Assembly (NCBI GenBank): GCA_963693365.1
Contig: CAVNZM010000013.1
Coordinates: forward strand, 5,456,001 to 5,520,000
Origin: Amoebidium appalachense
Lineage: Eukaryota; Ichthyosporea
Reading direction: 5' to 3'
DNA length: 64,000 bases
Each line of letters begins with the position of its first letter. The stretch's first letter is position 1. This document shows positions 49,811 to 63,612 of this stretch, in pieces. The notes below the pieces were generated by a model that saw only the letters and a program-made list of their open reading frames with translations, searched no databases and had not been told where the DNA came from. A program made the translations under genes and the position numbers.

Positions 49811-49968
49811 GGGGGGTTTGAAAAAATATTATTCCTAGACTGGCAGGTCTAGACCACTAGAATCTTCAATTTTCAAAAATTTCTAGCGCTATAATCTTAA
49901 ATTCGGAAAATCTTAAATTTAGCCTACCCCTGTAGCTCACATACAATACGTAAAGCGTTATCGATCCG

Positions 49969-50005
49969 GTTTGGCCGCTTTCTAGACCATTCACCCTAGA
50001 TGGTT
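49969..50005 (-). repeat. 37-bp dispersed repeat, inverted match to 57817-57853
   Basis: The reverse complement of these bases is identical over 37 positions to 57817-57853. The latter abuts the 5' end of LINE copy 2. Nearby sequence (49910-49935) is also inversely similar, over about 24 bases, to 47868-47892, so fragments of an unidentified dispersed family are likely. Confidence 0.75.
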
Positions 50006-50006
50006 T

Positions 50007-50843
50007 GGGGGATTTGCCCCCACCCCCCCTCCATTGTGAGCTCCACAAAAAAACATCTACATTAGCCAAGCCATGTAAAACTTCTTTTTTTAATTAACAA
50101 TATATGTATTTAAACTATTTTCGCGCCTATACATTGCGTTGCTGCATTTCTATACGCCCCGGGCCATCAAAAACTCGGTTTCCGAACCACGCGCGCGTGT
50201 GGCGAGTGTGTGTCTGCCCCACGCTGGTTTCAGATGCCAAGTATCATTTTATAGTTAACATTTTAACAATGCGGTTATTGGCTTTAAGTCACAAGGGAGT
50301 TTCGTCAGGAATTTTCCCGCCAGTTTTTTTGGCCGGGTGTGAGCCACCGTTCCGGTCCCTTTTTTTCTTTTCTTTTTTTTTGCTTTACGAAACCATGCAC
50401 ATGCAGCTACGTAAGTACCAGAAGGTGCCGTCTGGCTCGTCTGTAGAGCACTAAATACTATCATAGCCAACGACGTGCACCAAGACCTTCCCAAACATCA
50501 TAAATTACGATTTTTTTGAGCTACCATTCACTCTTTTCACCATCCGTTGAGCATCGATCCTTAACCCTTTTATAATGGCGTGTTGGGGACGGTCCCAATT
50601 TTCCATTATGTCCTCACAGCCACCAAAGCTTGTTCAAGAATTTTCGTTGTCTTAAAATTGTGGCTATGGTACAGCCGTGCTCTGGCGGGGCAACAGATGA
50701 TAACGCGTCAGACCCCTTAGAGCGGTTTCGTGCTTCTGCCAATGACATAACAGATGGTGCCCACTTGCGCATGTTAGAACGAGGAGGTGCCCCCCTCCTC
50801 CCCCCCCTCCTCCTCTGCGCTTGCCCTCCCCTCACCTTACTAA

Positions 50844-50878
<35 letters not shown>

Positions 50879-51500
50879 AGGGCCCCACCACCACCACCAC
50901 CACCACCACCACCACCACCAACCCCGCCGCCGCTGGCTGCCGCCCGCGCTCGGCCCCGGGGCCCCGGCTAAAAACAAATCTGCAAAAAAAAAAATCAAGA
51001 AATAAAAAAATTGCTATAAATTAAAGCCGTGTATTAATGAAATGACGTGATCACACATACTACTACGGATACACAGACGCCGTATTCCGGCAAATGCAAC
51101 ATGCAATGGCTAACAAGTAGGGGGCTGATATCGATACTATGATAGATGTTTTTGATCTATTCAATCATTCATGTAAAACTTTTAAACCTCCCATGATACG
51201 GAAAAAACGGCCGTATCTGCACATCGTGGTCTCTATCCCCCCCCCCCCCCCCCCCCCCCCCCCCCACATAAACACACCGAAAGAAAGAAACAATTCTTCA
51301 TAATGTATTAAATTATTTTGATCGTGGCATCAGACGGGGCTAAGAGGATATATATAGTACAGTTGCGATAGACACAATGAGATAGTCGTTGAGATAGCTT
51401 CATCGAATATCCAACGAGATATACCAAAATCAAGGATTCTACCATAAGACCGCTAAAAGCTGCACGTATGAGCTCAACTACGGGGGTCAACAATGCCAAT
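50007..51500. other. Intergenic region with a doubtful open frame
   Basis: A + strand frame at about 50660-50800 (starting MVQPCSGGATDDNASD) looks less repetitive than its surroundings but has no recognised domain and ends in a C tract (50847-50878) and CCA repeats (50887-50921). Another C tract lies at 51238-51264. No firm gene. Confidence 0.3.
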
Positions 51501-51504
51501 TAAT

Positions 51505-51509
51505 CCCCC

Positions 51510-51540
<31 letters not shown>

Positions 51541-51950
51541 AAAAAAAAGATAATCACACCCTGCACCCTCTGCCCCTCTGCGCTCCACAACTCCAACTAC
51601 GCACCTCCCGGGCATCTCAACTCCCCCCCCCCCCCCCCCCCCCCAAAAAAGTAAAAACAAATGAGCGATATTATCCCACACCTCCGCACCTCCGCACCAC
51701 ACCTCCGAACCTCCGCACCACCAAACCACCGCACCTCCGCACCACACCTCCGCACCCCCGCATCTCCGCACCACACCTCCGGACATCCGCATCACACCTC
51801 CGCACCCCCGCACCCCCGCACCCCCGCACCACCACACCTCCGCACTTCCGCACCTCCGCCCCACACCTCCGCACCTCCGTACCACCACACCGTGACCTCC
51901 GCACCTCCGCACCTCCGCGCCTCCGCAACCTTCTCCCTTCCCTAACCCCC

Positions 51951-51981
<31 letters not shown>

Positions 51982-51994
51982 AAAAAAAAAAAAA
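51505..51994. repeat. Three C(n)A(n) tracts around an ACCTCCGC minisatellite
   Basis: C-to-A homopolymer junctions at 51505-51549, 51621-51650 and 51946-51994 frame an array (51676-51945) of 8-11-bp units, CACCTCCGCAC with CACCCCCGC and ACCACACCTCCG variants. A shorter patch of the same unit lies at 52165-52220. Confidence 0.9.
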
Positions 51995-52225
51995 AGGTGA
52001 AAAAAACAAGCTGAACATATACTATAATGCAGACTGACCGCACACAACATACACACATGCAGCCTCAACGAAACTCCCTCGTCCCCCCTCCCCCCCCTCT
52101 CCCCTGTCTTTGAATGGTAGTACCGCATACAACCCAAAAAAAAAAAAAAGCTCCCAAACCCCAAACCTCCGCGCCTCCGCACTTCCGCACCACCTAACCT
52201 CCACACCTCCGCACCTCCTGTTTGT

Positions 52226-52226
52226 G

Positions 52227-52311
<85 letters not shown>

Positions 52312-52380
52312 ACTGCGTGCGAACGCGGCCGCGTGTATATGCGTGTGCGCGTGCAAGTATGTGTGAGCGTGTGTGTGTGT

Positions 52381-52447
<67 letters not shown>

Positions 52448-52743
52448 GGCTTGCGCCCGTGCGTATGTGTGTGTGCCTGTGCCAATATGTGTGAGTGTGT
52501 GAGTGTGTCACAGTGAGAGTGTGAGTGTGAGTGAGTGTGTGTGTGTGTGTGTGTGTGTGAGTGTGAGTGTAACTGCGTGCGAACGCGGCCACTCGTATGT
52601 ATGCGTGTGCACGTGCCAGTATGTGTGAGCGTGTGTGTACGTGTGTGCGTGTGTGCGGGCTTGCGCCCGTGCGTATGTGTGTGTGTGCCTGTGCCAGTAT
52701 GTGCGCATGTGTGAGTGTGTCACGGTAAGTGTGTGAGTGAGTG

Positions 52744-52812
<69 letters not shown>

Positions 52813-52877
52813 ACCTGTGTGGTGTGTGTGCGCGTGTGCCTGCATACGTGTAGCATGTGTGCGTGCGTGCTTGTGTG

Positions 52878-52926
<49 letters not shown>

Positions 52927-53056
52927 AAGTTGTGGGTGAGTGAGTGGGTGGGTGGGTGAGTGAGTGAGTGAATGAGTGAGTGAGTGAGTGTGTGAGTGAG
53001 TGTGTGAGTGAGTGTGTGAGTGAGTGTGTGAGTGTGTGTGTGTGTGTGTGTGTGTT
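52226..53056. repeat. GT-rich satellite with higher-order units
   Basis: GT arrays carry a repeated non-GT core: CTGCGTGCGAACGCGGCC at about 52314 and 52573, and GCGGGCTTGCGCCCGTGCG at about 52445 and 52656. Two higher-order units of about 210-260 bases have therefore duplicated within the array. GTGA/GTGGG tetramers dominate 52930-53035. Confidence 0.85.
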
Positions 53057-53200
53057 TTCGGGCTGGGGGGTGCGGGGAGAGGGGGAGGGGGGGGGGGTGT
53101 CATCTATGTTCAGGGTTGTAACCCTGTCCTCCCCTTCCGCTCCCCCCCCCCCCCCCCCCCCCCCACCCCTCCAACCACCACCACTACACCCACCCTCCCT

Positions 53201-53286
<86 letters not shown>

Positions 53287-53523
53287 CACACACACAAAAC
53301 ACACACACACACGTTGGCGCGCGCGCACATACACACAACATACCCCCCCCCCCCTACACACACACACGTACATTTGTTTGCGCAGACGTGCCCACACACA
53401 CATACCGACACACCACAAAAACACATGCACACACACGACCCGGGCAGACACACTGGGCCTGAGGGGGAGAAGGAGGGGGAGCGGGGGCTGGGTAGGGGTG
53501 CAGGGGGGAAGGGGTGCGCGTGT

Positions 53524-53570
<47 letters not shown>

Positions 53571-53666
53571 AAAGCAAGTTCAGGTGCATGAGGACTAAGG
53601 TGCACTTGTGTGTGCGTGTGCATATACATGTGCATTTAACATCTGGTCATATCCACACAACGTTGC

Positions 53667-53715
<49 letters not shown>

Positions 53716-53933
53716 CTACCTGCAATACCGGAATCAGAGGAAGAAGTTTGAACCACAAAATCAACAGTGTCGCCAACCCTACACACATCACCTGGAACAT
53801 GGCGAAGTTCGTTTGAAGACAACCCAACACACCAACATGACACAGACAATGGCACACGGTGACTACCGCCTAGATAACACCGTCCCATGCCAGTGCCCTA
53901 AAGGTTAATGATGAGAGACCATACCTTGTGTTT

Positions 53934-53992
<59 letters not shown>

Positions 53993-54000
53993 CGCGCGTG
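53057..54000. repeat. C, CA, G and GT/GC tracts
   Basis: C tract 53141-53164, CA arrays 53203-53330, G tracts 53538-53569 and 53671-53715, and a GT-to-GC array 53937-53999. The unique segment 53716-53930 has no recognised gene. Confidence 0.85.
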
Positions 54001-54461
54001 CGTGCGTTAGCGCGTGTGCGCATGCGTGTTTAAATGTGGGAGTGTGAGAGTGCAAAACACATGCTTATAGCTATGCGGCTGCTAGCCCGTGTGATCGCAG
54101 GGGTAGGGGAGGGGGAGACTCGGAGGCCGGGGGGAGGGGGGGGGGGGGGGGATGGGGAAAGAATGTTTAGATAAATGGGCTACAGTATTCAAGCTATATG
54201 GAGAGGCCCAACGTGATTGGTGTGCACGGGGCTTTGTACTATGTGGTGTTGGGTGTGTGTTAGCCTGCGTGGGAGACTACGTCAGACCAAAGATGTGTGC
54301 ATGCGTGCGTGCATGGGTGTGCATATGTTTTTGAGTCACGAATGCCTGCGTGTGTGTGAATGCTTACAGGCACGCACGTGCGCGCATGTGTGCGTGTGGT
54401 GTCCCGGGGTAGCTGTGATGGTTGTAAGCGAAGCCCACAACAGCCGGTGCATGTCTGTCGG

Positions 54462-54472
54462 TTTTTTTTTTT

Positions 54473-54503
<31 letters not shown>

Positions 54504-54548
54504 GGAGAGAGAGATAGAACGCGGGGGGGGGGGGGGGGGGGGAAGAAA

Positions 54549-54622
<74 letters not shown>

Positions 54623-54655
54623 TGTGTGTGTGTGTGCGTGTGTGTGATTGTGAGT

Positions 54656-54715
<60 letters not shown>

Positions 54716-54723
54716 GAGAGAGA
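54462..54723. repeat. T(n)G(n) junction and (GA)n arrays
   Basis: About 20 T pass directly into about 23 G (54462-54505), then G and GA arrays with one GT insert to 54723. Confidence 0.93.
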
Positions 54724-54751
54724 GGACGGGCTGTCTTGGACAGACCACCCC

Positions 54752-55075
54752 TCAGCCCCCCCTTTTTCCTTTTGGACCCATCCGAGGCAACGCTTGCACA
54801 GCTCCGTGAGCTGACCGGTTGTCCATCCCAGACACTTTTGGATTTTCCTTTTCCAATTGGATGATCCCTGCATCGATTGCCTTGCCTATGTTCAAGTAAC
54901 AGTCCGAGGTGAATGCCTTGCCCGACTTGTCGGTTCCCAGAAATCCCTTCCGGATATCATTTGTCGATTCACCCTGATAATAAGCTTCGTTGAACTCTTG
55001 CACTTTTACCGTACGCTTTTCCTCCTTCACCATCATGTTTTTGATTCTATCATCGATAGAAATGTTGCTGCTCAT
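54752..55075 (-). CDS. Small Lys-rich hypothetical protein (107 aa)
   Basis: Not recognised. The ORF runs from ATG (55075) through MSSNISIDDRIKNMM, EFNEAYYQGESTNDI and SGKAFTSDCYLNIGKA to a basic end (GPKGKRGG) and a TGA next to a G7 tract. The composition is balanced, unlike satellite frames. A good acceptor, TTATCCTTACAG, lies 24 bases before the ATG, which suggests a spliced leader exon beyond 55100 on the minus strand. The basic tail could be a nuclear signal. A G-tract indel could alter the C-terminus. Confidence 0.55.
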   Translation of the reverse strand: MSSNISIDDRIKNMMVKEEKRTVKVQEFNEAYYQGESTNDIRKGFLGTDKSGKAFTSDCYLNIGKAIDAGIIQLEKENPKVSGMDNRSAHGAVQALPRMGPKGKRGG

Positions 55076-55183
55076 GGTGACGGTGTTGTGTTGCAGTGCC
55101 TGTAAGGATAAAATAAGAAGGATGAGCAGGGGATGGGCCTAGCTTTGGATATAAAAAAATTCATAAAAATCGAACTTCCCCCT

Positions 55184-56800
<1,617 letters not shown>

Positions 56801-57439
56801 TATGTGGGTGAGAGTAAAGGAGTGCGTGCATCCCTGCGTGCGTGCGTGCGTGCGTGGGTGATGGAGTGCATGCGTGGGTGTGTGGGTGATGGAGTGCATG
56901 CGTGGGTGTGTCCGTGTGTGCTTGCGATTGTGTGTGAGTGCGTGTGTGCCTGTGCTCGTGTGTGTCACGCTTGCAACTCGCATGTTCGTATTGAGCACTT
57001 GTGTATGTATGTGTGTATGTATGACCTGTAGAAATACAGCGTTGACTTGCCGTGACAGCAGGCTCTGACGCAGAGGAAGCGACTTAACAAGTAGTGTTGT
57101 TTGTCGGGTTGTTGTAATAGTCGCTTGATAAAATGTTCAATTAGTTTTGACTAAGCCTGAAAATCGCGAATGTTTGTGAACAAGTTAAACCTCATCAGCG
57201 ATGTAGAAGCACCTTTGAGAGTATTATGCCGAATTCAAAATCTTCTGTACAAGTATGTAAACATTGGGTGGAGGGCCATGTTATGTGTCAAGGACGCCTG
57301 TCACAGTCTCACCGTGCCTCCATACTGTGACCCTCTGAACACCACTGTGCACAGAGAGCCGCAGGGCGGTCAGGGCGGTCCTGTTTCTGCAGTCGGCGAT
57401 ATCTGAACTGTTAAATTTTTTTAAGCATTTTATCGTTGT
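56801..57439. other. Intergenic, no gene seen
   Basis: GT-rich to 57020, including a 28-bp repeat of GTGGGTGATGGAGTGCATGC (about 56857 and 56884), then unique AT-balanced sequence. No recognised exon. Confidence 0.55.
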
Positions 57440-57569
57440 GATATATAGTCACCACCCGACATCTATGTACGTGATCATGATATACCGCTGAGGGGATATT
57501 CCGAGCAAAACCCCCCCCCCCCATACCTGAGACTGGTTCTCTTTGCCTCGAGTAAACAGCGTAAACCCC
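57440..57569 (+). mobile_element. Solo LINE 3' end (third copy)
   Basis: About 130 bases match the 3' terminal sequence of both LINE copies (32152-32280 and 60874-61003), including the C tract variant and the terminal CGTAAACCCC. Nothing upstream of TGATATATAGTC is shared, so this is an extreme 5' truncation. Confidence 0.8.
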
Positions 57570-57847
57570 GCCATACTTACATAGTAGATTATTACAGTGG
57601 CGACGGCCTCATTACACGTACGCGGCTGGCTTCGGGGAAAATACAGATGTTAGAAATCTTCTTTTTAAGAGCCAATACAACAAACAAATTTATATAATGG
57701 ATACCTTATACCAATAATAGTAGTTAACAAAATTTATAGCATCTGCAGTGCAATTTGAGGTGGGCTTGTAAGCTGGCGAAAATGGACTTTACAGGAAAAC
57801 ACAGGGTGCTCCCCCTAACCATCTAGGGTGAATGGTCTAGAAAGCGG

Positions 57848-57859
57848 CCAAACGGACAA
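57848..57859 (+). repeat. Target-site duplication, left
   Basis: CCAAACGGACAA, repeated exactly at 61004-61015, brackets LINE copy 2 and marks its target-primed insertion. Confidence 0.8.
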
Positions 57860-57861
57860 TT

Positions 57862-58405
57862 AGGTGATTTTAACACGCGACTCCACCACACAGACACACT
57901 GCAAGTGAGTGTCGGGTACCCATCTAAGCCCCCGGAGCGTGCTATCCCTTTAGCAAGGTATGTCCAAAGTCACACTTTGCGGTTCCCTCAAATATCCCAT
58001 GCCCACAACACCGACTGGGGAGTGGCCTTTTGGCCATCAACCATGTCAAAACTCTCTCTCCCTCCTAACCTCTCTAGGTCATCTGACCACTCTCCTATCC
58101 TTTTCCTACCTAAGATCTCCCTTGATCTGCTCCCCCCTCCCCCTCCCACCTTTCGCCTCCGTCTATCCCAGCTTAAGTCACAGTGGGGTAGAGTTGATGT
58201 ATGTGTATGCTATGCTACGAAACACCCTATATATATGCGCCTATTAGAATCTGCACAAGCCAGGCCAGATTCACATCTCGTACTAGATACATGCACTAAC
58301 TTTATTGTTGATGATTTGATAGATCTCGGTGATTATGCTGGCGGTGGTAGGAAGGAATATATCCCGATGCTCTCTTGTTACCAAACACCACTCCCGCTAG
58401 ACTAG
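57862..58405 (+). pseudogene. LINE endonuclease C-terminal remnant
   Basis: Immediately after the left target-site duplication the frame reads GDFNTR, a hallmark of AP-type LINE endonucleases. About 70 residues later it reads SDHSPI, the family's catalytic Asp-His motif. The N-terminal half is missing through 5' truncation. The frame ends at 58405, and the RT frame is one register away, so an indel lies between about 58350 and 58400. Confidence 0.8.
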
Positions 58406-60078
58406 GTGAACCCCTGTCTCAAAAGGAAAGCTTGCGCCGGCTTGCTAGTATGAATCGATTTGGCCCCCCTGCTCGTATTATTGGTGATACCACTGGAGAC
58501 CCCCTCATAGACTCTGATAAGTATTTCTCGGAACTGTTTAAAGATAGGACCCCCGCTCAGAAACCTATTGTGTGGCCTGTAGACCCATCTATCCCCATAG
58601 AATCGATCCTCCCCTTTTTCAGTCCCGATGCCATATGGTCTGTGATATCTAGTTATAGCTCTAGTAAGTCTTGTGGACCTGATGGACTCCCTGCTGGGTT
58701 TCTTAAAATCCTTGTTCCCTCCTACCCAGAAAAGGAAAGTGATCGTGCTATTAAACCTGATCTTACTATCATGTTAAGCTCTCTCTTTTCTTGGTGTGTT
58801 AAATGTGGACATGTCCCGTCATCTTGGTTAGATACCTTAGTGATCCCCATAGTTAAGAAGGACTCTGAGGGCCCCATATCATCCTTTCGCCCCATTACAC
58901 TAACCCAGGTTGTTCGTAGATTCTTTGAAGCTTGCTTACTTAGGTTATTTGCACATCACCCTAGGTTTCAATCTATTCTTCACATACACCCATGCCAATC
59001 CGCTTTTCGTAAAAACAATTCATGTTATGTTCAAATAATGGCACTGCACGATTCTATGCAAGTTGGTGCACAATATGTTGGCTTTATTGATTGGAAAACT
59101 GCTTACGATTCTGTCTCCCCTGGTCTCCTATGGGAAAAGCTTGCTGCACGGGGTGTACCACACTGCATTGGTGTTCTGTTAGAAGCACTCTTGTCTCAAA
59201 CCTATGGTAGAGCTGTGGTTAATGGGCATCTTTCATATGGTTTTGCTCGTACTAGAGGTCTCTTGCAGGGTTCATTGCTTAGCCCCTTTTTGTTTAACCT
59301 ATTTATAGATGATTTGGCTGTCAAGATTTACGCCGAAAACGATGACCCTATTAATAACTTTCCGCCTGCACTTCTCTATGCTGATGATCTGTCCCTCCTT
59401 GCCCGTACCCCTAGACGCCTGCAAAGATTGTTCGATGTAGTGTCAGAGTGGTGCAAGGCAAACCTTATGATCCTTAACATAGACAAATGTGGTGTTCTTG
59501 TACCTGATATAGCTAACAATTTACACACATTTACATTATCATCTAAACCTGTACCTATAGTTCCAGAATACAAATATCTTGGTGTTCCGGTTGATTCTGT
59601 TGGTGTTATGTTTCCCCATATGGTCGAAAAGAGGGTAGAGTTGGCTCGTAAGCGGTTAGCTTTCTTCTCGGCTAATATTTTTAAAGACACACCCCTCCAT
59701 CCTTCTATTAGACTTACATTTATTCGCACTTTTGTCTTCCCGGCATGTGAATATGGTTTACCCCTTCTCGCCGCTTGGATCAAGAAAGAGAGAACTAGAG
59801 CGCTTAAACCCTTGGCAAATTTCCTTGAAGCAGAAGTTGCCTCCTTTCTATCTAACAACTGTTGTAAACCTGGGCCTGTAACGCTCTCGATATATGGTCT
59901 GGTCCCAATAGCTGCTAGAGTATCCTATCTCGCGCTGAAATTCAATAAGCACATAAGCCGCTTAAAGAAGTATTTGCCCTCCCACCCTCTCTTCTCTATC
60001 CGACCTGTCCCCTCCTCACCTCTCCCCCTCTTTCCTCCCCTCTCTCTCCCCTTCTCCCCTGGGCACAAATACAAATAA
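58351..60078 (+). pseudogene. LINE reverse transcriptase
   Basis: Motifs in RT order: SCGPDGLPAGF, an SSFRPITLTQV-type segment, FIDWKTAYDSV (first catalytic Asp near 59089), GLLQGSLLSPFLFNLFIDDL, and YADD at 59377-59388 (catalytic Asp pair), then the thumb-like LGVPVDSVG segment. The frame is open for about 570 codons without an authentic start codon. It ends prematurely because a C tract at about 60022-60026 has one more C than copy 1. Confidence 0.9.
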
Positions 60079-60091
60079 ACCCCGCAATAGT

Positions 60092-60661
60092 GTGTGTGTG
60101 ACTTTGGACTGCCACTTACTTATTAAACATGTACACAATCACAAGATAATCACGCAATATAACAAATGGAAAAAGATACCACACGACACTAGACCCGATG
60201 AAAGCATACACCTTGAAAAACTAAGCCTTATGCCTCGTTTTATATATACTGACCGCCTCAACCATATTGCCAAATATGGCACTCGCAAGTGTATAACACC
60301 TAAATACATATTACCTTCCTGTAGAACTGGTCTTTCTCTAGCTGATGGTATTATTGATCAATTACCACGCTTTTACTGTACACGTGCTATACAGTGGAGA
60401 TCTAATAAGTATAAGGTGGCATCATTTGCATGCCCAAACAACACACACACACACCAGTTTAACCGGTCATGTATCGCCAAATGTAGTTTGATAGACCACA
60501 TAATACCGCAACACACACACGTCACATTCACAACAGACACCCAGAAAGATAGCCTACCTGTAAATTACAACATCCTTGATTTTATACTAAACACGCGTAA
60601 CTACGACCTGTTTATTAGGTGTATTGATTGGCTTGAGAAACACATCACTACAAAATTATAG
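60092..60661 (+). pseudogene. LINE ORF C-terminal region (out of frame with RT)
   Basis: Continues the protein after the 1-nt C insertion. The same segment is fused to the RT C-terminus without interruption in copy 1, so it is not a separate gene. It has no domain I recognise. The stop codon at 60659-60661 is followed directly by the CA array. Confidence 0.8.
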
Positions 60662-60665
60662 CGCA

Positions 60666-60736
<71 letters not shown>

Positions 60737-60768
60737 CCAGCTGATACCGAGTGTCCCGAGGGGAGCCC

Positions 60769-60809
<41 letters not shown>

Positions 60810-61003
60810 GGGGAACCCCAACTAATTGATTTCTCCTTGTAGTCTTTATGGTGTCTCGTAGAGAAAGTAAACCCTGATATATAGTCACCACCCGACATCT
60901 ATGTACGTGATCATGATATACCGCTGAGGGGATATTCCGAGCAAAACCCCCCCCCCCATACCTGAGACTGGTTCTCTTTGCCTCGAGTAAACAGCGTAAA
61001 CCC

Positions 61004-61015
61004 CCAAACGGACAA
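61004..61015 (+). repeat. Target-site duplication, right
   Basis: CCAAACGGACAA, identical to 57848-57859. Confidence 0.8.
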
Positions 61016-61743
61016 CGCACACGGAAAATCGAATCTCGGACCACTGGTGCGTAGCCATCCAATCAACGTCAAAGACTTGTGTGGTCTATTATAGCAGCTG
61101 ACAATATTCGAATGATCGAATCTTGATTTGCTAGTACAGTACATACTCATCTTTGTAGCGCGCAGACGTTTTTTCGCCGCGGCCGCTTCAAAGGCCCCAC
61201 ACTGTTATGTATATATACTGTCCATAAAACTGTTTTTGGGATTTTTGTTCAGCGGTTGGAAAGGCTTTAGGTGTTGAAACTCAACTCACCCTGAGCCATT
61301 TTTAATCACCAATAGGAAATGGGTGCTGCTGGTTCGATTATGCCGCACTGTTTGCCTCAGCACCAGAGCTGGTGGTAAAACAAACCGTGACAAGTACCAT
61401 GCATACTGTTGATACACCTTCAGTAAGTAAATGAAAGACCTTCGAAAGCATAGTACATGTGGAAGCAAGGGGAAAGGGCAATCAAAGGCTATAGTTGATT
61501 GAATTTTCATTGCTAAAACGTTTTCTGCAAAAGATCACGCCATTGCTATGGTAATTTCCTTCAGTGATCGAGGTCTCCTGGCCCAATTGGCAAGAAGCAA
61601 TCTGCACACATCACGACAATTGCAAACAAAGGGAGAACGTTTCTTCGCATAATTACTGCATTTCAAGTCCCAGAGCAGTACAAAAACCCTAATACACAAG
61701 GTTAGAAAGGACTTCTCGGAAAAGTTTGCTGGATCTACTGAAA
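61016..61743. other. Upstream region of the ADAM10-like gene
   Basis: About 730 bases between the LINE and the first ADAM10-like exon, free of microsatellites. No clear TATA box; CCAAT-type ATTGG/CCAAT motifs occur near 61058 and 61308. Confidence 0.35.
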
Positions 61744-61852
61744 ATGGAGTCACCCATGTCACTGGGTGGGCTGGCTGTGCTCGCCAGCATTGTGGGCCAA
61801 CACCAAGCGGACTCTGCAGCTACTCCAACAAGTAAGGCTTTAAACAGCTCTT

Positions 61853-61922
<70 letters not shown>

Positions 61923-62699
61923 TTTGGTTTCTAAAGGGGGGGGAAAAAAAGATATAGCGGCAGAAAACAAAGGCAGAGTTATTAGGGGATATATTTTCTA
62001 CATTTAGAGACTCCGAGGGAAGGTGCTTGCGGTTTTGTTTGACGTCTAATATATCATGGCCCACCCAGTAGTCTTAGTACGCTATGATGTGCCTGTCCCC
62101 CCCCCCCCCCCTCAAAACACACACACACACACACACGCACGCACACACACACACACACACACACGCGCGCTCACATGCACACCACTTTTGACGCAAAGTA
62201 AAATTGCTCAACTCTAATAATAGTGCTAGTAACGTTTTTTCCTGCACCACGGGTGTATCTGGATACCCCCTGAGCCAACGCAAACGACAGCACTTTTGAT
62301 GATTCGTAAATTTCTTACTTGGCACTTTGGAAACGTCACGTATTGACATGTGCACAGGGCCCCTTAGCCGGTATGTACGCCATTACGAACCCGTGCACGG
62401 GGATTTTACCGATGTTGAGAGGCAGCACCGGAGACGAAGAGACACAGACCGTTCTCCCCTTCGCATTACACTGAATACTCATGGAAAGGAGCATACCCTG
62501 CTGCTGAAAGAGGAAAAATGGGCTAACGTTTTGGTACGTTTATATCCACGACCTTTTTTCCCCTCTATTATCTTTTCTCCTAATCTCTTTTCTTTCCTTC
62601 TGCTTGTGTGTGTGTCAAACACGCACACAGACAAACACAGACACACACACACACACACCCACCCACCCACCCACCCACCCACCCACCCACCCACCCACC

Positions 62700-62778
<79 letters not shown>

Positions 62779-62802
62779 CGCACATCACACACACACCGTA
62801 CA

Positions 62803-62843
<41 letters not shown>

Positions 62844-62867
62844 CGCACATCACACACACACCGTACA

Positions 62868-62908
<41 letters not shown>

Positions 62909-63257
62909 GCACCGGAACAAAGTATGCCCAGGCTCACACATGGCCATGCCCATACGATAACATTATGCATACTATAATAACGTACAGGCAGGTGTATGGC
63001 ACACACAAGCACGCACAGTGTGCCACATCTGCAGACACGCACGATCACACATACAATCACCCATTTAAATGCACATGCATGTGCACATGTATGGGGTCGC
63101 GAGCATGCATGCGAACATACACACGGAAAACAAATACACTGGGACACGCACACACAGGCAATGATGCGCTGTCGCGTGCTTGCGTTTTACACTCAAGCAC
63201 ACACACGCGTGGGCACACACACACAGACACACACACACACACACACACACACACTGT

Positions 63258-63298
<41 letters not shown>

Positions 63299-63433
63299 TC
63301 ACACACACAGACACACCACACTGTCACACACAAACACGTGCAGGTCATGGTCATTGTGCGAAATACATATGCAGACAGAACCTGTTGTACATCATGATAG
63401 TAAATTACGGATGCTTGCGCACACTCGCGCGCG

Positions 63434-63520
<87 letters not shown>

Positions 63521-63565
63521 AGGAATATGCTTGCACACGCACACGCGCGCGCACACGCGCACGCA

Positions 63566-63612
<47 letters not shown>

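Larger units (their letters stand above)
57860..61003 (+). mobile_element. 5'-truncated LINE (non-LTR retrotransposon), copy 2
   Basis: Bounded by a 12-bp target-site duplication. It starts inside an AP-type endonuclease domain and continues through reverse transcriptase, a C-terminal region, (CA)n (60663-60735), an internal A tract (60772-60806) and the shared tail ending CGTAAACCCC. Two frame disruptions separate three open segments. Clade assignment needs a tree; the endonuclease-plus-YADD RT layout with no visible RNase H is compatible with several LINE clades. Confidence 0.93.

Noticed and set aside
57440-61003. Long terminal repeats: the same 130 bases occur at both ends of the LINE region
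   Set aside because: The target-site duplication begins at 57848, well inside the supposed left repeat, and the 130 bases match only the LINE 3' end. It is therefore a separate truncated copy and not an LTR.
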